Assembly (NCBI GenBank): GCA_034437795.1
Contig: DAOTTI010000027.1
Span: 1 to 12,767 of the forward strand
Direction: 5' to 3'
Length of the DNA: 12,767 bases
From: DAOTTI01 sp034437795
Lineage (GTDB): Bacteria; Chloroflexota; UBA11872; UBA12225
Below the pieces are notes generated by a model that saw only the letters and a list, made by a program, of their open reading frames with translations, was not told the DNA's origin and did not search any database. Within the stretch, counting starts at the first letter, position 1; each line of letters opens with the position of its first letter. Below, piece after piece: positions 1-6,186 of the stretch. A program made the position numbers and the translations under genes.

Positions 1-61
1 CGAGCAGTGAGGCCCCGCCGGAGAGGAGGAACCGCGCGATACGGTGGGGCGTTACCATAGC

Positions 62-110
62 CGGCAGATGGTACCCTGCCGTCCGGCTGCGGGCGAGCGC
101 CTCGCCCGTA
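62..110. other. two consecutive hairpins upstream of the dehydrogenase gene
   Basis: The first 168 bases hold no gene I can support. Two inverted repeats lie here: CGGCAG (62-67) with CTGCCG (76-81), and CGGGCGAG (90-97) with CTCGCCCG (101-108) around a 3-nt loop, the latter extendable by a G-T and a T-A pair to 88-110. No T-tract follows either. They could end an upstream transcript or lie in the leader of the next gene; the sequence does not decide. A purine-rich GGAGAGGAGGA at 20-30 resembles a ribosome site but no suitable start codon follows it. Confidence 0.4.
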
Positions 111-168
111 TCGCCAGGCCGGCAGGGGAGCTACTGGCTCGCGCCAGGAACCAGGGAGGGAACCAGCC

Positions 169-1206
169 ATGCCACCGGTCGAAGCGCGCCGGATCGTTTT
201 TCCACAGATCCGCCAGGCGGAATGGGAGCGGGTGCCGCTGCCGGCGCCTGACCAGCTTGGTCCGGCGGAGGCGCTGGTGCGGGCGCACTGCACGCTGGTC
301 AGCGCCGGCACGGAGATCGCCATCTACAGCGGGGCGCACATCGGCTACACCATCCCCGGCGCCACCTATCCGCGCCTGCCGCACCGCCCCGGCTACGCCT
401 TCGCCGGCGCTGTCGAGGCGGTAGGCAGCGCTGTAGCCAGCCTGCGCCCTGGCGACCGCGTGGCGGGGAGCCTGCACCACACGGACTGGGCGGTCGTGGA
501 CACAACGCGCAGCCAGCTGTGGCGCATACCTGATGGGGTGTCGTTCGAGCAGGCCTGCCTGGCCCGCCTGGCGGCCATCTCCATGCAGGGCGTGCGCCTG
601 GCCGGGGTGCGCCTCGGCGAACGGGTGGCCGTCTTTGGCCAGGGCTTGATTGGCCAGTTCGCTCGCCAGCTGGCGGCCATCGACGGCGCGGCCGTAACGC
701 TGGCCATCGACCTGATCGACCGGCGCCTGGAGCTGGCGCAGCGCCACGGGGCGACGCATGTGATCAACCCCGCGCGCGATGACGTGCGGGCGGCGATTGG
801 CGCGGCCACCGATGGGCAGGGCGTGGACGTGGCTATCGAGGCCACAGGGAACCCGGCGGTGATCAACGATGCGCTGCAGGCCGCGGCCCTGCTGGGGCGG
901 GTCATCCTCCTGGGAAGCCCGCGGGGGCGCGTGGAGATCGATCCGTACAGCGACATCCACCGCAAGGGGGTCTCCGTCATCGGCGCCCACGCCGGCACGG
1001 CGGCCGCCGCCCCGAACGCATACTATCGCTGGACCTCGGCCGAGCACGTCCGCCTGGCGGTGGAGCTGCTCCGGCAGGGGCGTCTCCAGACCGACGGCCT
1101 GGTCAGCCACCGCGTGCCGGCGGACGAGGCGCTGGGGGTTTTCGCGGCCCTGGCCGAGCGCCCGCAGGACTACCTGGGCGTGATCATCCAGTGGGCGCCG
1201 CCGTAG
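169..1206 (+). CDS. zinc-type medium-chain dehydrogenase/reductase lacking canonical zinc ligands
   Basis: A 345-residue protein of the medium-chain dehydrogenase/reductase (alcohol/sorbitol dehydrogenase-like) superfamily, presumably a cytoplasmic NAD(P)-dependent oxidoreductase. It has a GroES-like N-terminal half (about 25-120, with PGDRV at 94-98) and a Rossmann domain with the dinucleotide motif GQGLIGQ at 157-163. D181, at the end of the second strand, suggests NAD(H) preference. IEATG at 223-227 is also typical. The position of the usual catalytic zinc Cys reads LVSAGTEIA (43-51), with Ser in place of Cys, and the four-Cys structural zinc lobe is absent. BchC-like and some sugar-dehydrogenase-like members are similar. 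The ATG is preceded by AGGGAGGG about 8 nt upstream, which fixes the start. The gene is monocistronic here and converges on hmgA. The substrate cannot be told from sequence; a sugar or polyol derivative is a guess. Confidence 0.85.
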   Translation: MPPVEARRIVFPQIRQAEWERVPLPAPDQLGPAEALVRAHCTLVSAGTEIAIYSGAHIGYTIPGATYPRLPHRPGYAFAGAVEAVGSAVASLRPGDRVAGSLHHTDWAVVDTTRSQLWRIPDGVSFEQACLARLAAISMQGVRLAGVRLGERVAVFGQGLIGQFARQLAAIDGAAVTLAIDLIDRRLELAQRHGATHVINPARDDVRAAIGAATDGQGVDVAIEATGNPAVINDALQAAALLGRVILLGSPRGRVEIDPYSDIHRKGVSVIGAHAGTAAAAPNAYYRWTSAEHVRLAVELLRQGRLQTDGLVSHRVPADEALGVFAALAERPQDYLGVIIQWAPP

Positions 1207-1208
1207 CG

Positions 1209-1223
1209 GGCAGCCTGGCTGCC
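1209..1223. repeat. short palindrome after the dehydrogenase stop, with a second partial copy
   Basis: GGCAGC-CTG-GCTGCC forms a 6-bp hairpin 3 nt after the stop codon at 1204-1206. The 14-base string GGGCAGCCTGGCTG recurs directly at 1282-1294 or so, where it forms the left part of a larger hairpin around the hmgA stop. The 94-bp convergent gap (1207-1300) therefore carries two related hairpins, probably terminating the two converging transcripts. No T-tract is present. Confidence 0.45.
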
Positions 1224-1286
1224 GCCGCGCGCTGCCGTCGGGCCGGCCCCGATGCGTCCGCCGCTGGGCGTTGCCGTAAGGGGCAG

Positions 1287-1317
1287 CCTGGCTGGCGCCG
1301 TCAGTGCGCCAGCCAGG
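1287..1317 (-). terminator. 12-bp perfect hairpin with the hmgA stop codon in its loop
   Basis: CCTGGCTGGCGC (1287-1298) is perfectly complementary to GCGCCAGCCAGG (1306-1317), leaving a 7-nt loop (1299-1305) that contains the hmgA TGA stop (1301-1303 on the plus strand). A stem this long and GC-rich would be very stable in RNA. It lacks the downstream U-run of a classical intrinsic terminator. It may end transcription, protect the 3' end, or serve both converging genes. Function is inferred; the inverted repeat is read directly. Confidence 0.6.
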
Positions 1318-2461
1318 AGTACATGTAGCCGGGGTCTTCTAGCTCGGCGGCGCGAGTGGAGACGCGGAGCGGACGGAAGGTATCTATCATCACAGCCAGC
1401 TCCTCGGTGCGGTCCCTGCCGATGCTATTCTCCACCGCGCCAGGGTGCGGGCCGTGGGGGATACCGCTGGGATGGAGCGTGAGCGAGCCGATCTCCACGC
1501 CCCCGCGGCTCATGAAGGTGCCGTGCACGTAGTAGATCACCTCGTCGCTTTCCACGTTGCTGTGGCTGTAAGGGACGGGGATGGCCAGCGGGTGGTAGTC
1601 GAACAGGCGGGGCACGAAGGAGCAGATGACGAAGTTGGGGCCCTGGAAGGTCTGGTGCACCGGCGGGGGCTGGTGGATGCGCCCCGTGATCGGCTCGAAG
1701 TCGCCGATGTTGAAGGCCCAGGGGTAGAGGTAGCCGTCCCAGCCGACCACGTCCAGTGGGTGATGGTCGTAGAACAAGGACGTGAGGCGGCCGTGGGCCC
1801 GCACGCGCACCTCGAACTGGCCCCGCTCGTCGTGCGTGGCCAGGCGCTGGGGCGGGCGGAGGTCGCGCTCGCAATACGGCGAATGCTCAAGAAGCTGCCC
1901 GTGCTCGTTCCGGTAGCGGCGGGGCGTCTCCACTAGGCCGGCCGCCTCGAACACCAGCACCCGGTGCTCGACGCCGGCCTCGGGGACCACGCGCCAGGTG
2001 GTGCCGGTGGGGATGACCAGGTAGTCGCCCTCACGATAGGGGAGGGTGCCGAAGATGGTCTCCAGCTGCCCGCGCCCCTGATGGATGAAGAGCACTTCGT
2101 CGCCCTCGCCGTTGCGGTAGTAGTAGTCCATCGGCTCGCTCGGGCGCGCGATGCACAGGGTGACGTCGGCGTTGCCGAAGAGCGGGACCCGCCCTGTGAC
2201 CACGTCGCCGGCGGCGGGAAGGCCGGCGGTCTTGACCAGGCGATGGCGCAGCGGGCCCGGCGCCTCCCAGGCGCGACTGATCTCCCCGCGGTCCTCGGCG
2301 CGCCGCACGGCCGGCGGCGGATTGATGTGGTAGAGGATCGACTGGATGCCGGAAAAGCCCCTGACGCCCATCACCTCCTCGCGGTACAGCCCGCCGTCCG
2401 GCTTGCGGAACTGGATGTGGCGCTTCGGCGGTACCTCTCCCAGACGCACGTAGAACGGCAT
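1301..2461 (-). CDS. hmgA: homogentisate 1,2-dioxygenase
   Basis: A 386-residue cupin-type, Fe(II)-dependent dioxygenase that opens the ring of homogentisate to give maleylacetoacetate in tyrosine/phenylalanine catabolism. The recognised landmarks are the N-terminal FRKPDGGLYREEVMG segment (about 18-32), VGWDGYLYPWAFNIGDFEP (239-257) and the iron-site region. By alignment from memory with the human enzyme (H335, E341, H371), the ligands are H300, an acidic residue at D306/E307, and H336 in HPSGIPHGPHPG. The protein is shorter than the 430-445-residue proteobacterial and human forms. The reading frame stays open upstream, but the start is the ATG at 2461: it has AAGGAG 9 nt upstream, and the protein begins there as in the family. 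The Shine-Dalgarno overlaps the stop of the upstream hydrolase gene (14-nt gap), implying translational coupling as the last gene of the operon. Confidence 0.96.
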   Translation of the reverse strand: MPFYVRLGEVPPKRHIQFRKPDGGLYREEVMGVRGFSGIQSILYHINPPPAVRRAEDRGEISRAWEAPGPLRHRLVKTAGLPAAGDVVTGRVPLFGNADVTLCIARPSEPMDYYYRNGEGDEVLFIHQGRGQLETIFGTLPYREGDYLVIPTGTTWRVVPEAGVEHRVLVFEAAGLVETPRRYRNEHGQLLEHSPYCERDLRPPQRLATHDERGQFEVRVRAHGRLTSLFYDHHPLDVVGWDGYLYPWAFNIGDFEPITGRIHQPPPVHQTFQGPNFVICSFVPRLFDYHPLAIPVPYSHSNVESDEVIYYVHGTFMSRGGVEIGSLTLHPSGIPHGPHPGAVENSIGRDRTEELAVMIDTFRPLRVSTRAAELEDPGYMYSWLAH

Positions 2462-2478
2462 GTGCCATTGCTCCTTCA
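2462..2478 (-). promoter_or_regulatory. hmgA ribosome binding site overlapping upstream stop codon
   Basis: On the coding strand the hydrolase stop TGA (2478-2476) runs directly into AAGGAG (2476-2471), sharing one A, followed by a 9-nt spacer to the hmgA ATG at 2461. The arrangement suggests that ribosomes ending the hydrolase re-initiate at hmgA. It also rules out the much longer upstream extension of the hmgA reading frame. Confidence 0.75.
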
Positions 2479-3333
2479 CTGCATGGGCCGTTCGGCCGGC
2501 TTTGTCGGAGGGCGGAGGGCGAACGACGGATCGGGCCGGCGCCTTGCCTCCCGTCCTTCGTCGTTCGTCTTTCGTCGTCCGATGGTATTGCGCAACACTC
2601 CCAGCCGTTCGACCTCCAGCTCGACGACCTGGCCCGGCTGGAGCCACGGGAGGCCCAGCTCCAGGAGGCACCCTGTGCCGACGGTGCCCGAGCCGAGCAC
2701 CTCGTTGGGATGCAGATCGCAGTTGCGGCTGGCGTAGGCGATCATCTCGGCGAAGGTCCAGTAGAGGTCGGCGAGGTTGCCCCGCGAGACCTCGCGCCCG
2801 TCGATCCGCGCCACCATCTCCAGCCAGTAGTGATAGCCCCGCGGTGCCCCGCCGCCCTTCCCCTGCGCGGCAGGGAGCCCGGCGGGTGAGGCGCGGGGCG
2901 GCGCGGGCTCGCGGCGGTCGGCCAGCTCGTCCGGCGTGACCAGCCACGGACCCAGCGAGGTGGCGAAGTCCTTCCCCTTGGCCGGGCCCAGCCCGACCGC
3001 CATCTCGCGGCGCTGGATGTCGCGGGCGCTCCAGTCGTTCATGATGGTGAAGCCGGCGATGTACTCGTCCGCCTCGTCGACCGGAATGTCGCGCCCGCCG
3101 CGGCCAAGCACCACCGCCACCTCCAGCTCGAAGTCGAGCGCATTCGTGGCCGCCGGATAGGGGATCTCCGCCTCGTGGCCGTAGATGGCGTTCGGGTTGC
3201 TGAAGTAGAAGACAGGCATTTCGTACCACTCGGGGACCATGTCCAGGCCCCGGCGGGCCCGCGCCGCCTTGACGTGCGCCTCGAAGGCGTAGAAGTCGCG
3301 GATCGTGCGCGGGCGGGGCACTGGCAGCCTCAC
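2476..3333 (-). CDS. fumarylacetoacetate hydrolase family protein, probable fumarylacetoacetase
   Basis: A 285-residue FAH-family hydrolase, probably splitting fumarylacetoacetate into fumarate and acetoacetate, the last step of the homogentisate pathway. The metal site is visible as E69 and E71 in LDFELEVAVV plus D100 in IMNDWSARDIQ. Further family blocks are GPAKGKDFATSLGPWLVTP (116-134) and GSGTVGTGCLLELG (214-227). The GTG start at 3333 is chosen because GGGAGG lies 7 nt upstream; the nearby ATG at 3338 is in another frame and stops after two codons. Two oddities: about 25 Pro/Ala/Gly-rich residues (about 143-167) interrupt a conserved loop and are encoded by a palindromic element. The last about 34 residues, beyond the usual family end near VLRNTIG, come from heptamer-repeat DNA. 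The gene lies 22 nt after the dioxygenase gene hpd. The enzyme could act on a related acylpyruvate, but the context favours this role. Confidence 0.88.
   Translation of the reverse strand: MRLPVPRPRTIRDFYAFEAHVKAARARRGLDMVPEWYEMPVFYFSNPNAIYGHEAEIPYPAATNALDFELEVAVVLGRGGRDIPVDEADEYIAGFTIMNDWSARDIQRREMAVGLGPAKGKDFATSLGPWLVTPDELADRREPAPPRASPAGLPAAQGKGGGAPRGYHYWLEMVARIDGREVSRGNLADLYWTFAEMIAYASRNCDLHPNEVLGSGTVGTGCLLELGLPWLQPGQVVELEVERLGVLRNTIGRRKTNDEGREARRRPDPSFALRPPTKPAERPMQ
2507..2577. repeat. heptanucleotide repeat runs forming the 3' end of the hydrolase gene
   Basis: Three tandem 7-mers TTCGTC(G/T) occupy 2557-2577, and two copies of GGAGGGC occupy 2507-2520 followed by GAACGAC. The runs are embedded in the hydrolase reading frame and encode its basic tail (KTNDEGREARRR). 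If the gene once ended near 2580, where family similarity stops, this was an intergenic spacer of about 120 bp that has become coding. Confidence 0.65.
2846..2899. repeat. palindromic repeat element inserted in frame within the hydrolase gene
   Basis: Outer arms GCCCCGC (2846-2852) and GCGGGGC (2893-2899) enclose an inner perfect hairpin CCCTGC-GCG-GCAGGG (2861-2875). The strand containing GGCAGGGAGCCCGGCGGGTG resembles a type of GC-rich palindromic intergenic repeat known from many high-GC bacteria, usually ending in GGTGAGG. It encodes the Pro/Ala/Gly-rich insertion in the hydrolase without breaking its frame. Mobile-element status is inferred from structure only. Confidence 0.5.
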
Positions 3334-3355
3334 GTCATTCCCTCCCCGCCGTGGC

Positions 3356-4603
3356 TTAGAGGTTGCCTCGGGCCGCCTGCTCGCGCTCCAGGGCTTCGAA
3401 GAGGGCCTTGAAGTTGCCCAGGCCGAAGCCCCGCGCCCCCTTGCGCTGGATGATCTCGTAGAACAGCGTCGGCCGGTCCTGCACCGGCTTGGTGAAGATC
3501 TGCAGCAGGTAGCCCTCGTCGTCGCGATCGACCAAGATGCCTAGCTCGCGGATGGCCTCGAAGTCCTCGTCGATGGGGCCGGCGCGCTCGCGCATCAGGT
3601 CGTAATAGGTATCGGGGACGCGCAGGAAGCGCACGCCTCGCTGGCGCAGGCGGCGCACTGTGGCGATGATGTCCTCGGTGAGCAGGGCGATGTGCTGCAC
3701 GCCCGGGCCGCGATAGAACTCCAGGAACTCGTCGATCTGGCTCTTGCGCTTGCCTTTGGCCGGCTCGTTGATGGGGAACTTCACCCGCCCGCCCCCGTTC
3801 TGCATCACCTTGGACATGAGGGCGGTGTACTCGGTGCTGACCTGCTCGTCGGTGAAGTGCACCAGCTGGGTGAAGCCCAGCACGTCACGGTAGAAGCCGG
3901 CCCAGCGGTCCATCTGGCCCAGCTCCACGTTGCCGACGATGTGGTCGATCTCCGTGATGCCGACCGGCTCAGCGCGCAGGTTCTCGACGCGCCGATACCC
4001 GGGCATCCAGACGCCCTGGTATCCGCTGCGGTCAATGAACGAGTGGATCGTGTCGCCGTAGATGGCGATCGCCGCCCGCCGGATGACGCCCTTCTGGCCC
4101 TTGATCGCCACCGGCTCCTGCGCCGCGACCGCCCCGCGGCGGGTCGTCTCAGCGAAGGCCGCGTCCACCTCTGGCACGCGCAGGGCGATGTCGCGGACGC
4201 CGTCGCCGTGCCGGTGCACGTGCTGCGCGATCTCGCTCTCCGGCGACGGGGCGGCGGTGAAGACGAAGGTCACATCGCCCTGGCGCAGCACATAGCTGGC
4301 GCGGTCCCGCACGCCGGTCTCCGGCCCGGCGTAGGCGATCACGTCGAAGCCGAAGTGCGTGCGGTAAAAGGCGGCGGCCTGGAAGGCGTTCCCCACCCAG
4401 AACTCGACGTAGTCAACGCCCAGGATGGGCAGGAAGTCGCCCCCTGCCTGTGGCTGGGAGACCTGGACCGGGCGCACGATCTCCTGGGGCGCCGCCACGA
4501 TCTCCGGCGCCGGCGGGCCGCCGACTTCCACCGGCGCGGGGGCTGCGGTGGGGCGGCTGCGCTGCCCTGAGACGTCCGTTGTCCGTTGCATGCGTGGCGC
4601 CAT
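3356..4603 (-). CDS. hpd: 4-hydroxyphenylpyruvate dioxygenase
   Basis: A 415-residue Fe(II)-dependent dioxygenase that converts 4-hydroxyphenylpyruvate to homogentisate, entering the tyrosine degradation pathway. It has two vicinal-oxygen-chelate halves: the N-terminal one at about 62-195 and the catalytic one at about 215-390. The iron ligands are H221 (EIDHIVGNV), H304 (GVQHIALLT) and E383 (FYEIIQRKG). Their spacings of 83 and 79 residues match the Streptomyces enzyme as I recall it. The C-terminal GFGLGNFKALFEALEREQ helix that gates the active site is intact. The ATG at 4603 is chosen because AAGGAG lies 6 nt upstream; an in-frame start 17 codons earlier lacks such a site. The first about 58 residues are rich in Pro, Ala and Val and make the protein about 35 residues longer than the usual Streptomyces form. 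The gene is followed after 22 nt by the hydrolase and forms the head of the catabolic trio. Confidence 0.96.
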   Translation of the reverse strand: MAPRMQRTTDVSGQRSRPTAAPAPVEVGGPPAPEIVAAPQEIVRPVQVSQPQAGGDFLPILGVDYVEFWVGNAFQAAAFYRTHFGFDVIAYAGPETGVRDRASYVLRQGDVTFVFTAAPSPESEIAQHVHRHGDGVRDIALRVPEVDAAFAETTRRGAVAAQEPVAIKGQKGVIRRAAIAIYGDTIHSFIDRSGYQGVWMPGYRRVENLRAEPVGITEIDHIVGNVELGQMDRWAGFYRDVLGFTQLVHFTDEQVSTEYTALMSKVMQNGGGRVKFPINEPAKGKRKSQIDEFLEFYRGPGVQHIALLTEDIIATVRRLRQRGVRFLRVPDTYYDLMRERAGPIDEDFEAIRELGILVDRDDEGYLLQIFTKPVQDRPTLFYEIIQRKGARGFGLGNFKALFEALEREQAARGNL

Positions 4604-4667
4604 TGCACACTCCTTCCCATCCATCTTACGGCGTTGGACGCCACGCCAGCGCACGCTTCCGTACGGT
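4604..4667 (-). promoter_or_regulatory. 64-bp spacer between lipoprotein gene and hpd, with small hairpin and ribosome site
   Basis: The spacer carries the hpd Shine-Dalgarno AAGGAG 6 nt before the ATG and a 5-bp hairpin GGCGT-TGG-ACGCC (4630-4642). I see no convincing -35/-10 pair, so hpd may be read from the lipoprotein promoter. The hairpin is too small to call a terminator; it could moderate read-through. Confidence 0.35.
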
Positions 4668-6017
4668 TCAGCGATATCGATCCATCACATTCTGGACCTG
4701 CTGCCTCATCTCCTGCATGGCGGCGTCTGGCCCCACCTGGTTGGCCAGCAGCTTCTCGGTCACGGCGGTGATCGCCGCCTGGATGTCGGCGGTGCCGGTG
4801 GCGGGGAAGTAGGCGTAATGCTTGGCCTGGGCCATCAGCTCATTCGCCCGCCGGCGCCACGGCTGCCTGGCCAGCACCACCGGGTTATTGGCGACGTCCG
4901 GCAGACAGGCCTGATCGAACGACCCTTCCGGCTCCTGGATGAAGCGCTGCCCTTCCGCAGACGCCTGGTACTTGGCGAACTGCCAGCCGGCCTCCGGACG
5001 CGGGGCCTCGGTCGGCACTGTGCAGCACGTGGCGTTGAAGAAGCCGAACTGCTTGCCTTTGGCGCTCGGCCCGCCCGGCATGGGCCACTGGGCGATCGGA
5101 ACGGTGGGATCGGCGGGGAAGATCTGCTGCCCCAGGATCCAGACGCCGAGCAGCGACATGCCGATGGCGTCCTTGGCGATCGCCTCGCCCACGTTCCTGA
5201 ACTTCTTCTGGAACTCGGCGTACGCACCAACACCGCCGATGGCATTGACCGTGTCCTGCAGCCACTTCAGCGCCTCGATACCGGCGGGCGTGGCGAAGCC
5301 CGGCTGCGTGCCGTCGTTGTTGACCAGGGGCACGCCGTTGGCCTGGAAGTAGAAGAGCATCGTCGTGCCGCCGATGGCCCAGATGGGGTTGTAGCCGACG
5401 CGCTCGATGGCGCCGCCCGCATCAACCTTGCCCAGACGCTGGATGGCGTTGCGGAAATCGTCCCAGCTCGCCGGCGCGGCGTCGGGGTTCATGCCGGAGT
5501 TGCGTAGCAGGCGCTGGTTGACGTACACCGAGCGCACGTTCGAGTGGTGCGGCATGCCGTAATACTTGCCTTTGTAGACGGCGCCCGCGCGAGAGCCGAA
5601 GAAGTAGCTCTCCATGTTCACCTTGTCACGCGAGATGTACTTGTCCAGCGGCGCGAACATCCCCTTATGGGCGGCGACCTGGATGGTGTCGAACTGCGCG
5701 AAATAGGCGTCCGGCACGTCGCCGCCGGCGATCGACGTCTGGAACTTCTGGAAGTTGACGCTCTCGACGAGCTCGCCCGTCCAGCCGGGGTTGCGCTTGA
5801 GGAACTCCTCAAACGCCGGTGGATAGGATGGATTGCCCGCGCCCGGTACCCACACTACCAGCCGCTGCGGGCCGGTGGGCGTCTGCTGCCCCGCGCCGTC
5901 ACGGCGCGCCAGCGGACCGCACGCCACGGCCAGCGCCGCCGTGAGCGCTCCACCCGCCGCCAACGCCGCGCGCCGCGTCCACCGGCGCGTCCCTGCCCCT
6001 CGAACCTGCTCGATCAT
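4668..6017 (-). CDS. ABC transporter extracellular solute-binding protein (family 1), Tat-type lipoprotein
   Basis: A 449-residue substrate-binding protein of the sugar/family-1 type that would sit outside the membrane and hand its ligand to an ABC permease. The N-terminus shows a twin-arginine signal (RRWTRRAAL, 11-19), a hydrophobic segment (about 18-31) and a lipobox LAVAC with Cys33 as the lipidation site. A Gly/Gln/Thr/Pro linker follows, then the fold with typical motifs: LVVWVPGAG near 53-61, IAGGDVPDAYFAQFD, ASWDDFRNAIQRL. A C-terminal stretch with PATGTADIQAAITAVTEKLL is typical of multiple-sugar binding proteins. The start at 6017 has GGGGAGG 9 nt upstream. No permease or ATPase gene lies next to it, so it is an orphan in this window. 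The 64-nt gap to hpd permits co-transcription. The ligand is unknown; a carbohydrate is the family default. Confidence 0.9.
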   Translation of the reverse strand: MIEQVRGAGTRRWTRRAALAAGGALTAALAVACGPLARRDGAGQQTPTGPQRLVVWVPGAGNPSYPPAFEEFLKRNPGWTGELVESVNFQKFQTSIAGGDVPDAYFAQFDTIQVAAHKGMFAPLDKYISRDKVNMESYFFGSRAGAVYKGKYYGMPHHSNVRSVYVNQRLLRNSGMNPDAAPASWDDFRNAIQRLGKVDAGGAIERVGYNPIWAIGGTTMLFYFQANGVPLVNNDGTQPGFATPAGIEALKWLQDTVNAIGGVGAYAEFQKKFRNVGEAIAKDAIGMSLLGVWILGQQIFPADPTVPIAQWPMPGGPSAKGKQFGFFNATCCTVPTEAPRPEAGWQFAKYQASAEGQRFIQEPEGSFDQACLPDVANNPVVLARQPWRRRANELMAQAKHYAYFPATGTADIQAAITAVTEKLLANQVGPDAAMQEMRQQVQNVMDRYR

Positions 6018-6083
6018 GAACGATGGCCTCCCCGTCTTCTTCCGGTTGCCCGCGTGCTACGCTCCTCCTGGCCCCGGCCGCCC

Positions 6084-6113
6084 ATTATATGTGGCTCTGT
6101 GGTCGCGAGGTGG
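6084..6113 (-). promoter_or_regulatory. putative promoter of the lipoprotein-tyrosine operon
   Basis: On the minus strand a perfect TATAAT lies at 6089-6084, 67 nt before the lipoprotein start at 6017. No TTGACA-like -35 is present at 16-18 nt; that position (about 6106-6113) instead falls in the 12-bp direct repeats. In 70% G+C DNA an exact TATAAT is rare, so it is a good -10 candidate, possibly activator-dependent. Confidence 0.5.
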
Positions 6114-6137
6114 GTCGCGAGGTGGGTCGAGAGGTGG
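6102..6137. repeat. three 12-bp direct repeats in a divergent promoter region
   Basis: GTCGCGAGGTGG occurs at 6102-6113 and 6114-6125, and as GTCGAGAGGTGG at 6126-6137. A fragment TCGAGG follows at 6138-6143. The 12-bp period is close to one helical turn, and each of the first two units contains the self-complementary TCGCGA. They lie between the divergent lipoprotein and sulfatase genes and overlap the -35 zone of the minus-strand TATAAT. They may be binding sites for a regulator acting on one or both genes, or merely a small tandem duplication. Confidence 0.65.
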
Positions 6138-6186
6138 TCGAGGCCAGATCGAGAACGAGTGACGCCATCCGGAGGACCAACCAGAC

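Noticed and set aside
44..424. A 126-codon plus-strand frame starting at a GTG with a distant AGGAGG
   Set aside because: The spacing to the purine-rich site is too long (14 nt), the frame overlaps the dehydrogenase and the product is Arg/Pro/Ser-rich without a domain.
52..1110. A 352-codon antisense open frame over the dehydrogenase gene
   Set aside because: It mirrors the codon pattern of a well-supported gene in 70% G+C DNA, has no recognisable domain and no ribosome site.
2833..2907. A frameshift or assembly error as the cause of the hydrolase insertion
   Set aside because: The same frame is kept on both sides with conserved FAH motifs, so an in-frame insertion is simpler than two compensating errors.
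1301..3229. A 642-codon open frame extending hmgA upstream through the hydrolase gene in another frame
   Set aside because: The upstream half is Arg/Gly/Pro-rich without family features, lies opposite a conserved FAH frame, and hmgA has a clear ribosome site and family-typical N-terminus at 2461.
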